DNA of 64,000 nucleotides from an alpha proteobacterium U9-1i (GTDB lineage Bacteria > Pseudomonadota > Alphaproteobacteria > Caulobacterales > Aquidulcibacteraceae), in the NCBI GenBank assembly GCA_000974665.1, contig BBSY01000002.1, forward strand, positions 1,612,001 through 1,676,000, read 5' to 3'. Every line of letters starts with the position of its first letter. Positions within the stretch are counted from its first letter, which is position 1. A model generated the notes under the pieces. It worked only from the letters and a program-made list of their open reading frames with translations, searched no databases and was not told the DNA's origin. Of this stretch, positions 1 to 8,397 are shown in pieces. A program made the translations under genes and the position numbers.

Positions 1-1
1 G

Positions 2-646
2 GGCGGCTACTACCAGCAGGGCGCGCTCGATGGTTCGCGGCCGGGCATGTATTACATCAACCTGCGCGACACGGCGGAATGGCCGAAATTTTCGCTGCCG
101 GCGCTCAGCTATCACGAAGGCGTTCCCGGTCACCATTGGCAGATCGCGATCCAGCAAGAAGCCGAGGGTCTGCCGTTCTTCCGCACGGCGCTTTCGTTCT
201 TCGGCGCCTTTATCGAGGGCTGGGGCCTCTATTCGGAAATGCTCGCCGACGAAATGGGCATGTTCGCGGACAATCCGCTGAACCGCCTGGGTTACCTGCA
301 ATCGGCGGCGTTCCGTTCGTCGCGGCTCGTGGTGGATACAGGCATGCACTCGAAGCGCTGGACGCGCGAGCAAGCAATCCAGTCCATGATGCAAGCCACG
401 GGCAACGACGAAACCTCTACCGTCACCGAGATCGAGCGTTATTGCGTGATCCCCGGCCAAGCCTGCAGCTACATGGTCGGCCGCCAAGCGATCCTACGTA
501 TGCGCGACAGCGCCCGCACGACGCTCGGCGATAGTTTCGATATCAAGGGCTTCCACGACACGCTGCTCACCAATGGCTCCACGCCGCTCACGGTGACCGA
601 GCAGCTCGTGCAGCAATGGGTGGCGACGGTGCAATCGCCGGCGTAA
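2..646 (+). CDS. DUF885 family protein, C-terminal part (truncated by window start)
   Basis: The reading frame is open from the window edge to TAA at 644-646, giving 214 visible residues, so the N-terminus lies outside. It is closely similar to the C-terminal third of the complete DUF885 protein that follows; shared stretches include GGYYQ.G.LDGSRPG.YYINL, YHEGVPGHHWQ and GQACSYMVGRQAI. The HEGVPGHH motif is the presumed metal-binding element of this family, which is related to zinc carboxypeptidase-like hydrolases and is often exported. The substrate is unknown. The similarity to its neighbour suggests a tandem duplication. A hairpin terminator lies directly downstream. Confidence 0.85.
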   Translation, partial: GGYYQQGALDGSRPGMYYINLRDTAEWPKFSLPALSYHEGVPGHHWQIAIQQEAEGLPFFRTALSFFGAFIEGWGLYSEMLADEMGMFADNPLNRLGYLQSAAFRSSRLVVDTGMHSKRWTREQAIQSMMQATGNDETSTVTEIERYCVIPGQACSYMVGRQAILRMRDSARTTLGDSFDIKGFHDTLLTNGSTPLTVTEQLVQQWVATVQSPA

Positions 647-667
647 CGATGACTTAGTGACAAAGCC

Positions 668-704
668 TGGCGCGTTCGGCGAAAGTCGAGCGCGCCATTT
701 TGTT
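668..704 (+). terminator. Rho-independent terminator between the two DUF885 genes
   Basis: TGGCGCGTTCG (668-678) pairs with CGAGCGCGCCA (687-697) over 11 bp with one G-T pair, around an 8-nt loop. TTTTGTT follows. It lies between the stop codon at 646 and the next start at 719, so the second DUF885 gene probably depends on read-through or on its own promoter. Confidence 0.75.
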
Positions 705-718
705 GTGAGGGACCGGGA

Positions 719-2536
719 ATGACGATTACGCGGCGGGATTTGTTGGCAGCCACAGCGATCGGCCTGGTGGGCTGTGCGTCGCCCTCCGCGCCAACTGGCG
801 ACGCGAGCGCTGAACTGGCTAGCGCGCTCGATCAGATCGCCACCAACATGCTGCGCGCAAGCCCAGAAACCTGCACCACGCTTGGCGTGGACGAAGCTCG
901 CGCGGGCGGACGGTTCATCGACAAGCTCGACGACGGCTCGCGCGAAGGCAAGCGCCAGGCGCTTGGCGTGCAGCGCGATGGTCTTGCGGCGCTGCGCCGT
1001 ATCGATCGCGCCGCGCTCAGTGCTCAGGACGTGGTGAGCTACGACGTCGTGACCACGGCGTTTGAAAACAATCTCGCCGTCGGCGCGTTCGAAGTCGGTT
1101 CGGGGGCGGCCTATCCCTACACAGTCTGCCAGATGAACGGCGCCTATTGGCGCACGCCGGACTTCCTAGAAAGCCAACACGCCGTCACCAATCGCGACGA
1201 GGCGGAGGCCTATCTCGCGCGGCTGGCTCAATTTGAAACCGTCGTCGATCAGGAAACGGTTTTGGTGGGAGCGGATGCGGCGCACGGCGTGGTCTTGCCG
1301 GATTTCGTGCTCGACGCCACCATCGCGCAGGTGCGCAATTTTAGCGCCGCGGCGCCTGCGCAAAGTGGGTTGGTGACATCCTTCGCGCGGCGCTTGGGCG
1401 AGGTCGCCGATCTCTCCGCCGCCGACAAGGCCAATTTCGCGCAGCGCGCGGAAGCAATCTGCCGCGATAAAGTGTGGCCCGCTTACGGCCGCCAGATCGC
1501 TGCGCTCGAAGCCACGCGGCCACGCTCGACCCACGAGGCGGGCATTTGGCGTGTGCCGCGGGGCGAGGAGATGTACGCGGCCGCGTTGCGCCTGCACACG
1601 ACCACCACGCTGACGCCGGATGAGATCCACGAGATGGGGCGCGACCTCGTCGCTTCCATTGGCAGTGAAATGGACGCCATCTTGCGCGCTGAAGGGTTGA
1701 CGCGCGGCAGCGTGCCGGAACGGCTGCAGGTCATCGCGCAGCGACCGGATCAACATTATTCAAATGACGCCGCCGGCCGCGAACAACTCCTGGCGGACCT
1801 CAATCAAATGGTGCGCGAGATGACGGCGCGCATGCCGGAGGTGTTTGGCACGCTCACGCAAACGCCCCTCGAGATCAGAGGCATCCCCGCGCATATCGAA
1901 GCGACGCAGCCTGGCGGCTATTACCAAGGCGGCACACTCGATGGATCGCGACCGGGCGCTTACTACATCAATCTCGCGAACGTCGGTCAGCGCACAAAGT
2001 ACGGCCTTCCCTCGCTGACGTATCACGAGGGCGTGCCCGGCCATCATTGGCAGGTGTCGATCCAGCAAGAGGCGCGGGGACTGCCGTTCATTCGCAGCGC
2101 GCTCTTGGGTTTCAACGCGTTTCAAGAAGGCTGGGGGCTGTACGCGGAACAGCTCACCGACGAGATGGGCGTATACCAAAACAATCGGCTCGGACGCCTT
2201 GGCTATATGCAAGGAACGATCTTCCGCGCACTGCGGCTCGTCGTTGATACTGGCATGCACGCGAAACGCTGGAGTCGCGAGCAAGCGATGGAGCTGGCGA
2301 CGCAAACGATCGGCAATCCCGCGACGAACGAAGTTCACCGTTACGTCGTCTGGCCGGGTCAAGCGTGCAGCTACATGGTTGGCCGCCAGGCGATCGTGCG
2401 CCTTCGCGAGGACGCCCGCCGCGCCATGGGCGCGCGCTTCGACATTCGCGGTTTCCACGACACGTTACTTACAAACGGCGCGACGCCGCTGACGGTGACT
2501 GAGCAATTGGTGCGCGATTGGTCGGCGCGGGTTTAG
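719..2536 (+). CDS. DUF885 family lipoprotein, putative metallopeptidase
   Basis: This 605-residue protein is a full-length DUF885 member. The N-terminus has an RR pair (TRRDLL) and a hydrophobic stretch ending in a lipobox-like LVGC at about residues 16-19, so it is probably an exported lipoprotein, possibly a Tat substrate. The metal-binding motif HEGVPGHHWQ sits at about residues 440-450, and the C-terminal GQACSYMVGRQAI and NGATPLTVTEQLV segments are shared with the upstream partial copy. The family is thought to hydrolyse peptides in the envelope, but the substrate is unknown. GAGGGACCGGG before ATG 719 gives a plausible RBS. The last 68 bp overlap the convergent DUF1365 gene. Confidence 0.85.
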   Translation: MTITRRDLLAATAIGLVGCASPSAPTGDASAELASALDQIATNMLRASPETCTTLGVDEARAGGRFIDKLDDGSREGKRQALGVQRDGLAALRRIDRAALSAQDVVSYDVVTTAFENNLAVGAFEVGSGAAYPYTVCQMNGAYWRTPDFLESQHAVTNRDEAEAYLARLAQFETVVDQETVLVGADAAHGVVLPDFVLDATIAQVRNFSAAAPAQSGLVTSFARRLGEVADLSAADKANFAQRAEAICRDKVWPAYGRQIAALEATRPRSTHEAGIWRVPRGEEMYAAALRLHTTTTLTPDEIHEMGRDLVASIGSEMDAILRAEGLTRGSVPERLQVIAQRPDQHYSNDAAGREQLLADLNQMVREMTARMPEVFGTLTQTPLEIRGIPAHIEATQPGGYYQGGTLDGSRPGAYYINLANVGQRTKYGLPSLTYHEGVPGHHWQVSIQQEARGLPFIRSALLGFNAFQEGWGLYAEQLTDEMGVYQNNRLGRLGYMQGTIFRALRLVVDTGMHAKRWSREQAMELATQTIGNPATNEVHRYVVWPGQACSYMVGRQAIVRLREDARRAMGARFDIRGFHDTLLTNGATPLTVTEQLVRDWSARV

Positions 2537-3257
2537 GGCGGCCGAGATAGCGAATACCCTTCGCCCACATCTTGATCGCTTCCCAATGGATGCCGGCGAT
2601 TACGGCCAACGTCATCGCCGGATTGCCTGCCCAGGCGCGTAAGAGGTTTGCGTCCGTCAATTCACGGCGGGCGCCCGCGAACGATGCGGTCAACGCGACC
2701 TGCTCACCGCGCTTCACGATCATCGCCACGCGAGCGACTTCGCCGGCAGGCGGCGTTACGCGGAATTCGTAGCGGAGGTTTGCTTCGAGAAACGGCGAGA
2801 CGAAGAAGGCCTTATCACACGCCTGCGTAACTTGACCGTCTTCGCTTGCCTCCGGGGGGAGCACATAGAGATGACGTTCGCCGAAGGTGTTGGACACTTC
2901 ATGGACGAGAGCCGCCAGCGCGCCATCGCGCCGCCAACAGAAATAGACGCTCAGCGGATTGAACGCGTAATTGAGCACGCGTGGCATCGTCAGCAACACG
3001 ATCGCGCCGCCATCCCAAGCAACATTGGAGGCGTGAAGTTTCGTTTCGATCTGCGCCCGCAAAGGCGCTTCGATGCGTCCCGCGTGATCGCGGTCATGAA
3101 CCGAGACGAGGTTCGCCCGATTGTGCGAAAACCAACGCAGCTTCCGTCCAAGCGCTGGCAGATCATCAATGTCGAGAGCCAGCATGAACACGCGATAGCG
3201 CAATCGGTGCGCTCCGGGTCGCGCATGCGCGACGTGGCCGGTGTAGATCGCGCTCAC
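2469..3257 (-). CDS. DUF1365 family protein
   Basis: A 262-residue DUF1365 protein, recognised by the N-terminal IYTGHVAHAR.....H.LRYRVFMLALD segment, LNYAFNPLSVYFC, and the EVSNTFGE.H.Y block. The start is GTG 3257, which overlaps the stop of the upstream flavoprotein gene (GTGA), so the two are co-transcribed and translationally coupled. In many alphaproteobacteria this pair occurs with a cyclopropane-fatty-acid-synthase-like gene and belongs to the RpoE-ChrR singlet-oxygen regulon. The methyltransferase is absent here. A role in membrane fatty acid modification is inference from that context. The 3' end overlaps the convergent DUF885 gene by 68 bp. Confidence 0.88.
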   Translation of the reverse strand: MSAIYTGHVAHARPGAHRLRYRVFMLALDIDDLPALGRKLRWFSHNRANLVSVHDRDHAGRIEAPLRAQIETKLHASNVAWDGGAIVLLTMPRVLNYAFNPLSVYFCWRRDGALAALVHEVSNTFGERHLYVLPPEASEDGQVTQACDKAFFVSPFLEANLRYEFRVTPPAGEVARVAMIVKRGEQVALTASFAGARRELTDANLLRAWAGNPAMTLAVIAGIHWEAIKMWAKGIRYLGRPKPAPTNRAPIAQSPSAASRRL

Positions 3258-4603
3258 GCCGCCAACGTCTCAGGCGCCGGGGTTGGCAGGAAGATGCGGC
3301 CGGACTCATTCTCGACCGTCCACGGGCGGCGCACCCCGCCAAGCTGTTCAGCCACTGCCAAGCCGGCCTGGAGCCCATCTTCATGAAAGCCCGACCCGAA
3401 ATGGGCGCCGCAAAACCACGTGCGCCGCCGGCCTTGTAGCTGCCATAATCGCTGCTGCGCGCGCAGCGCTGGCGCGTCGAAGATAGGGTGTTCGTACTCC
3501 GTCGCGTACTTGATCGTGTCTTCGCGCGGCATACGCTGAGGGTTCAGCGTGAGAAAAATATCGTCCTTGCACGGCAAGCGCTGCAGCAGGTTCATCCAGT
3601 ACGAGACCACACAGCCGCCATTTGGATTGTCGCCGACATAATTCCAGCTGGCCCAGCTGGATTTCTTTCGCGGCATTAAGCTCCGATCGGTGTGCAGGAT
3701 CGCGCGGTTCTTGCTGTAGCGGAACGCGCCGAGCAACGCGCTTTCTTCAGCGTCGACATCTTCCAGCATGAGCCGTGCGTCGTTCGCGTGTGTCGCGACA
3801 ACAACCTGGTCGAAACGCTCCGTCCCACCGCGTGCATCGCGAACCACGACGCCGTCAGCGTCGCGGCGAATTGCGATTGCACCTGCGCTGAGGCGAATGC
3901 GATCGCCGAAAGCGCTCGTGAGCTTTTCAACGTAAGCGCGGCTGCCGCTAACGACAGTGCGCCATTTCGGCCGACCGCTGAGCTTCAGGAGCCCGTGATT
4001 TTCGAAGAAGCGCACGAACGCGCAGGCGGGATAGTGCGCGATTTCCTCCAACGAGGCCGACCAGATCGCCGCGGCTTGCGGCAAGATGTGATCGCGCTGG
4101 AACGGGTCTCCGTACCCATTGCGCTTCAGATACTCGCCCAACGAGATCATATCGGCGCGCGTCCCAGGGAGATCGAGCGGCGCCTGTTTATAGAAACGCA
4201 GCAGGTCGAGCGTCATTGACCAGAAGCGCGGGCTCAGCAGATTGCGCCCGCCGGCGAGAAACGCGGATGCCCCGACAGATGAATACTCGATGCGGCCGCC
4301 GTCGAGCGACACGCCAAAACTCATGTCCGAGTCTTGGCTCTCGACGCCGAGATGCTCGAACAGGGCGACAAGATTTGGATAGGTGACGTCGTTGAAAACG
4401 ATGAAGCCGGTATCGACTGGGATTGTTCCGCTCGCGGTGTGTACGTTTACCGTGTTCGAGTGTCCGCCAAGCCGATCGTTCTTCTCGTAGATAGTGACCT
4501 CATGGGCCTTGCTTAGCAGCCAAGCCGCCGACATTCCGGCTATGCCCGAACCGATCACGGCGATACGTTGGCGGCGCTGTTCCAGCGATGACGTGAAGGG
4601 CAT
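3254..4603 (-). CDS. FAD/NAD(P)-binding amine-oxidase-like protein
   Basis: This 449-residue flavoprotein has an N-terminal dinucleotide-binding fold, IAVIGSGIAGMSAAWLL (about residues 14-30), followed by EKNDRLGGHSNTV, a hallmark of this amine-oxidase/phytoene-desaturase-like family. The C-terminal TWFCGAHFGSGFHEDGLQAG block completes the FAD site. It is the first gene of a two-gene operon with DUF1365. The start ATG 4603 lies about 30 nt downstream of an RpoE-type promoter on the minus strand that sits back-to-back with the rpoE promoter. Family context suggests oxidation or desaturation of an acyl chain in the photo-oxidative stress response; the exact reaction is unknown. Confidence 0.88.
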   Translation of the reverse strand: MPFTSSLEQRRQRIAVIGSGIAGMSAAWLLSKAHEVTIYEKNDRLGGHSNTVNVHTASGTIPVDTGFIVFNDVTYPNLVALFEHLGVESQDSDMSFGVSLDGGRIEYSSVGASAFLAGGRNLLSPRFWSMTLDLLRFYKQAPLDLPGTRADMISLGEYLKRNGYGDPFQRDHILPQAAAIWSASLEEIAHYPACAFVRFFENHGLLKLSGRPKWRTVVSGSRAYVEKLTSAFGDRIRLSAGAIAIRRDADGVVVRDARGGTERFDQVVVATHANDARLMLEDVDAEESALLGAFRYSKNRAILHTDRSLMPRKKSSWASWNYVGDNPNGGCVVSYWMNLLQRLPCKDDIFLTLNPQRMPREDTIKYATEYEHPIFDAPALRAQQRLWQLQGRRRTWFCGAHFGSGFHEDGLQAGLAVAEQLGGVRRPWTVENESGRIFLPTPAPETLAA

Positions 4604-4636
4604 GAATTCGGTCAGCTCCGCATTGCAGACAATCGA

Positions 4637-4666
4637 TGGGTACGGGCGCGGCAGGCGTCTGGATCA
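4637..4666 (-). promoter_or_regulatory. RpoE (ECF11)-type promoter for the flavoprotein-DUF1365 operon
   Basis: On the minus strand TGATCC (4666-4661), an 18-nt spacer and TACCCA (4642-4637) resemble the TGATCC-N18-TAnnn pattern known for RpoE of Rhodobacter-type RpoE-ChrR systems. The -35 box is separated by only 3 bp from the oppositely oriented -35 box of rpoE (GGATCA-CGT-TGATCC). The -10 is a weaker match than that of the rpoE promoter. Confidence 0.6.
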
Positions 4667-4669
4667 CGT

Positions 4670-4699
4670 TGATCCAGCGTTGCCAGGGGCGCGTAGAAG
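4670..4699 (+). promoter_or_regulatory. Autoregulatory RpoE-type promoter of rpoE-chrR
   Basis: TGATCC (4670-4675), an 18-nt spacer and TAGAAG (4694-4699) match the consensus of alphaproteobacterial RpoE controlled by ChrR. Its position rules out any rpoE start upstream of about 4705 and supports GTG 4795 with a leader of roughly 90 nt. Confidence 0.7.
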
Positions 4700-4794
4700 T
4701 CCCGATGCGTGCGCTTGCAACTTATGGAGACGTCCTCGGAACGGGCTTTCCGCCCAGGCCGCCGAGGTACGCGCGCGTTGGAAAGGCAAGGCCC

Positions 4795-5346
4795 GTGGAC
4801 GATAGTCGCGCGGAAGACGAGGCGCTGTTGCTGCGCGTCGCCCAGGGCGACCGCGCGGCCTTTGCGTCTCTTTTCGGCAAATACGCCGCGCGTGTGAAGG
4901 GCTATCTGATCCGTTTGGGCGCCCCCGGCGCGGCCGCGGAAGACTTGGCGCAGGATGCAATGGTTTCGGTCTGGCGGCGCGCTGGCAGCTACGACCCGGC
5001 GAAGGCGAAGGCCTCAACCTGGATATTTGTCATCGCGCGCAATGCCTGGATCGACAAGCTACGTCGCGAAAAGGTCGAGTTCGCCTATCGCGAAACCGCG
5101 GATGAGCCGTTGGAGCACGACGAGGCGCCAGATGCGGCCGCCGTGCGGGTGCAAACCGAACAGCAGATGGCGGCGGCCCTGGAATTGTTGTCCGAAGAGC
5201 AAAAACAGGTCGTACGCCTCGCTTTCTTCGAAGACAGGTCGCATTCAGAAATCGCCGAACGGCTTACCTTGCCACTGGGCACGGTGAAGTCGCGGCTGCG
5301 GCTTGCGCTCATGAAACTGCGCGCGCATTGGGAGCAATATACGTGA
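4795..5346 (+). CDS. rpoE: ECF sigma factor RpoE (ChrR-controlled type)
   Basis: A 183-residue ECF sigma factor. Region 2 contains the DLAQDAMVSVWRRAGSYDPAKA-type helix and an STWIF.IARN segment. Region 4 ends with SEIAERL.LPLGTVKSRLRLAL, the -35 recognition helix. The open frame extends upstream, but that part contains the promoter, so I choose GTG 4795, preceded by GGAAAGG (4780-4786) at 8 nt. It overlaps chrR by 4 bp (GTGA). By family knowledge this sigma factor answers singlet oxygen and related oxidants. The divergent flavoprotein-DUF1365 operon carries a matching promoter and is its likely target. Confidence 0.92.
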   Translation: MDDSRAEDEALLLRVAQGDRAAFASLFGKYAARVKGYLIRLGAPGAAAEDLAQDAMVSVWRRAGSYDPAKAKASTWIFVIARNAWIDKLRREKVEFAYRETADEPLEHDEAPDAAAVRVQTEQQMAAALELLSEEQKQVVRLAFFEDRSHSEIAERLTLPLGTVKSRLRLALMKLRAHWEQYT

Positions 5347-5960
5347 AGCCGCATCATCACCCTTCGCCGGATATCCTCGCCGTTTACGCGGCTGGGACGC
5401 TTGAACCGGGTTTTGGCCTTGTGGTGGGCGCGCACGTTGAAGGCTGCAAGGCGTGCCGCGCGCGCGTGAGCGCGTACGAGGCCGTCTCGGGCGCAGCCTT
5501 GGCTGAGGTTACGCCGGCGATCGTTCGCGACGATGCGCTTTCGCGTGTGATGGCGCGCTTGGATGGGCCCGCGCCCCCGCCAGCCAAGCCGGATACCCGG
5601 CCTTTGCTCGATCGCTTGCCGCTTAAACCTAAGAAGTGGGTGGCGCCTGGCGTGTGGGTCGCGGCTGTGGATACGCCGCATGCGCCTGAGAACCGGGTCT
5701 ATTTGCTTTCGGTCGCGGCAGGCGGCCTCACGGCGCGGCACGCTCACGACGGGCGCGAGTTCTGCACGGTGCTTAAGGGCGCCTACCGCGACGAGCTCGG
5801 CCGCTTCGCGGCTGGCGATTTCGCGGCCGCCGACGGGGCGTTCAACCACCAGCCGATGGTGGAGGGCGATGAGGACTGCATCTGCCTCTTCGCCACCGAA
5901 GGGCGGCTCAGGCCGCAAGGCATTTTGGCGCGAATGGCTTTTGCGTACGCCAACGTGTAG
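5343..5960 (+). CDS. chrR: ChrR-like zinc-binding anti-sigma factor
   Basis: A 205-residue anti-sigma factor of the ChrR family. The N-terminal anti-sigma domain begins HHPSPDILAVYAAGTLEPG and carries the zinc motif HVEGCKAC (HxxxCxxC, about residues 33-40). The C-terminal half is a cupin with ARHAHDGREFCTVLKG and NHQP, which supply histidine and glutamate metal ligands. The zinc-bound N-domain holds RpoE inactive, and the cupin is needed for the singlet-oxygen response in characterised homologues. The start is GTG 5343, coupled to the rpoE stop and preceded by GGAG (5331-5334) at 8 nt. Confidence 0.92.
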   Translation: MKPHHHPSPDILAVYAAGTLEPGFGLVVGAHVEGCKACRARVSAYEAVSGAALAEVTPAIVRDDALSRVMARLDGPAPPPAKPDTRPLLDRLPLKPKKWVAPGVWVAAVDTPHAPENRVYLLSVAAGGLTARHAHDGREFCTVLKGAYRDELGRFAAGDFAAADGAFNHQPMVEGDEDCICLFATEGRLRPQGILARMAFAYANV

Positions 5961-5993
5961 CCGTTGCTCGTCGCAGCTCGATAGTCAGATCGG

Positions 5994-6007
5994 GTGACAG
6001 CCGTCAC
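5994..6007. promoter_or_regulatory. Short perfect dyad upstream of the DUF1624-like gene
   Basis: GTGAC-AGCC-GTCAC is a perfect 5-4-5 inverted repeat 37 bp upstream of ATG 6044. Its position and symmetry would fit an operator, but I do not recognise a regulator for it. Confidence 0.3.
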
Positions 6008-6043
6008 AGTCCGCCGCTTCGCGACACGGAACTTTGGCGGCGC

Positions 6044-7300
6044 ATGACACCTCAAACATCCCAAAACACCGCGCCTTCCGCCCTAACGGCGGCGGGCCGG
6101 GTCGCCGACATCGATTTGCTGCGTGGCCTGGTCATGGTCGTGATGGCGCTCGATCACGTGCGCGACTATTTTCACGATCAGGCTTTCACCAGCGATCCGC
6201 TCAACCCCGACACAACAACGCCGGTCATCTATTTCACGCGCTGGATCACTCATATCTGCGCGCCAGTGTTTGTGTTTCTCGCCGGCGTTTCCGTGCATCT
6301 GCAAATGACACGCGGGAAATCGATCGGAGAAGTTTCACGGCTGCTGCTCACGCGCGGATTTTGGCTCATCTTCCTGGAAGTGACGGTGCTCTCGTTCGGC
6401 TGGTCGTTTGGCGTGCCGTGGGTGATTTTCCTGCAGGTGATCTGGGCCATCGGCTGGGCGATGATCGCACTCGCCGGCTTGGTCTGGCTGCCGCGCAACG
6501 CCGCTTTGGCGATTGGCCTCATCATCGTCTGCGGCCACAACCTGCTCGATCCATTGACACAAACGCAGTTCGGCGGCTTCGGCCAATTGTGGATGTTTCT
6601 GCACGAAGGCGGACCGATCATGGTTGGCGGCGCGCCCGTTGGCTTGGCTGCGTATCCGATCCTGCCCTGGATCGGTGTGATCGCCACCGGCTACGGCGTG
6701 GGCGCCTTGTTCGCGATGCCGCCCGCCAAACGCGATCGCATCCTCATCCCGCTGGCGCTGGTGATGTTAGCGCTGTTCTTCGTGCTGCGTTTCTTCAACG
6801 CTTACGGCAATCCATCGCCGATGGATGGCGCGGCCGTGGGACCATTCGGCGGGGTGGAGTTGTGGAACCAACGCGAAACGCTCGGCGCGCAGATCATGGT
6901 GTTCATGGACGTCCAGAAATATCCGCCGTCGCTGCAATTTCTGCTGGTGACATTGGGTGTGTCGTTCCTGATGTTGCCATTGCTCGCTCGCCTGCCGGCC
7001 ATGGCGCGCAAGGTGCTCGCCGTGTTTGGCGCCGTGCCGTTCTTCTACTACGTGCTGCACATCTATCTGGTGCACGCCCTTGCCATCGCCGCCAACGCCG
7101 CCGTAGGGCGCGACGCCAGCGGCATGTTCAATTATCTGATGAACGTGTTCTTGGCGCCGGAGAAACTCCAATCCTTGGGCTTCTCGATCGGTTGGGTCTA
7201 TGTCGCCTGGATCGCCGTCGTCGCCTTGCTGTATCCATTGTGCCGCTGGTTCGCGGGCGTGAAGCAGCGTCGCAAGGATTGGTGGCTGAGTTACCTCTGA
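6044..7300 (+). CDS. DUF1624/heparan-alpha-glucosaminide N-acetyltransferase-like membrane protein
   Basis: This 418-residue integral membrane protein has about ten hydrophobic segments. After an Ala-rich cytosolic N-terminus comes ADIDLLRGLVMVVMALDHVRD, the hallmark of DUF1624 and related membrane acyltransferases, whose conserved histidine is proposed to act in transmembrane acyl transfer. ICAPVFVFLAGVSVHL and PFFYYVLHIYLVHAL are also typical. The acceptor is unknown. It stands alone between chrR and a convergent minus-strand gene 4 bp beyond its stop. A second long frame runs through the same DNA but is an artefact of the GC-rich third position. Confidence 0.85.
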   Translation: MTPQTSQNTAPSALTAAGRVADIDLLRGLVMVVMALDHVRDYFHDQAFTSDPLNPDTTTPVIYFTRWITHICAPVFVFLAGVSVHLQMTRGKSIGEVSRLLLTRGFWLIFLEVTVLSFGWSFGVPWVIFLQVIWAIGWAMIALAGLVWLPRNAALAIGLIIVCGHNLLDPLTQTQFGGFGQLWMFLHEGGPIMVGGAPVGLAAYPILPWIGVIATGYGVGALFAMPPAKRDRILIPLALVMLALFFVLRFFNAYGNPSPMDGAAVGPFGGVELWNQRETLGAQIMVFMDVQKYPPSLQFLLVTLGVSFLMLPLLARLPAMARKVLAVFGAVPFFYYVLHIYLVHALAIAANAAVGRDASGMFNYLMNVFLAPEKLQSLGFSIGWVYVAWIAVVALLYPLCRWFAGVKQRRKDWWLSYL

Positions 7301-7304
7301 GCGA

Positions 7305-8393
7305 TCAAGCCGCCGCGCGCACGGTTTCGACGATGCGCGCGGCGAAGCTGGCGAGCGGCTTCGGCCGATAGCTCGCATTCGCCGCCCAGCGCAGCCGCGC
7401 TGCTTCGTTCACGTCCTCGAACCGATGCAAGCCATCACGCCAGCGCGCACCGAACGCGCCGAGCAGCGAGGGGCCCTTGCCCGACAACGCCGCGTTGATC
7501 GGATCAATGTCCGCCATGCAGGCCGACAGCACAGAACCCGGCTCGCGCATCAGCGCCAGCCCCGCATCCTCGGCGCCCTCCAGCACCCAAAGTAGCGCGC
7601 AATTGGACAAGCCACTCGCCGCGCCGCCGCCGCCGACACCGCCGTGATCACCGGGGAACCATTGCTGGTGAATGCGCGCCGGCCGATGCGGCGGGTTCAG
7701 CTTGCCGAGATTGCTCCACAAGGTCGGTGCGAACGGCGCACGCCGTTCATCGATCGCCACCGCGTGGCGTGCATAATCCACAGCGCGCGAAAGCGCGGTG
7801 TCGTGAAACTCGTAGCTTTTGTTGAGCCGCGCCGAGACCGGGAAGAAATGCGGAATGCCCAGCGAGCCGACAGTATCCCACACGCCGAGAAACCGGATGC
7901 GCAGGTCGACCGGCGGCGTGCCGAACGGCGTCTCGCCTAGCCGTGGCCATGCAATCGCGTGCGCGGCGCGGAAGCGGGCGGCTTCGCCATCGTCCACGCT
8001 CGCGTGGCGATCGCGATAGAGCTGCAACGCCGCGCGCGCTTTATCGACACTCTCACGCCGCAGCACGCCGCACTTGCGCAACAGCCCCGCCAAGCTCCGC
8101 ACCGTGTAGGCGCCGCGCGAAAAGCCGAACAGGTAAACCTCGTCGCCCGGCTCGTAGTTCAGATTGAGAAAGAGGTAGGCGCTCAGCAGATGCTCATCCA
8201 AATCCGCGCCGGTCATGCCTTGCCAGACGCTCAAATGATCGAGCGCCACGCCAACGCCCGCGGAATAATAGACGATCTGCGACACGCCCTTGGCATCGCG
8301 CGGCGCGACAGCGCGGGCGGTCAGCGCGACATTGGTGAGATTGCCGTAAAGCCGCTGCCACGTCCCGTCGCAGCAGATGACGAGGCGCTTCAT
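7305..8393 (-). CDS. DUF2235 alpha/beta-hydrolase (phospholipase-like)
   Basis: A 362-residue DUF2235 protein. It starts with MKRLVICCDGTWQ, typical of the family, and has the nucleophile elbow GFSRGAYTVRSLAG (GxSxG) at about residue 93-106; HPHRPARIHQQWFPGDHGGVGG-type residues late in the protein carry the likely Asp and His. The family includes the Tle1 phospholipase effectors of type VI secretion, but I see no VgrG, PAAR or immunity gene nearby, so a housekeeping lipase or esterase role is as likely. It starts 4 bp after the metW stop and may be the third gene of the metX-metW operon. Confidence 0.85.
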   Translation of the reverse strand: MKRLVICCDGTWQRLYGNLTNVALTARAVAPRDAKGVSQIVYYSAGVGVALDHLSVWQGMTGADLDEHLLSAYLFLNLNYEPGDEVYLFGFSRGAYTVRSLAGLLRKCGVLRRESVDKARAALQLYRDRHASVDDGEAARFRAAHAIAWPRLGETPFGTPPVDLRIRFLGVWDTVGSLGIPHFFPVSARLNKSYEFHDTALSRAVDYARHAVAIDERRAPFAPTLWSNLGKLNPPHRPARIHQQWFPGDHGGVGGGGAASGLSNCALLWVLEGAEDAGLALMREPGSVLSACMADIDPINAALSGKGPSLLGAFGARWRDGLHRFEDVNEAARLRWAANASYRPKPLASFAARIVETVRAAA

Positions 8394-8397
8394 CGCC

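Noticed and set aside
4636-4794. N-terminal extension of rpoE
   Set aside because: The upstream in-frame part contains the RpoE-type promoter; GTG 4795 has a good Shine-Dalgarno and gives normal ECF length.
5085-5918. Antisense frame opposite rpoE-chrR
   Set aside because: Composition is that of reverse-complement GC-rich coding DNA; rpoE and chrR are certain.
6034-7371. Long plus-strand frame of 445 codons overlapping the acyltransferase-like gene
   Set aside because: Rich in Arg, Gly and Pro without domains, and in another frame of the gene at 6044, which has clear family motifs and membrane helices. It is a GC-rich shadow.
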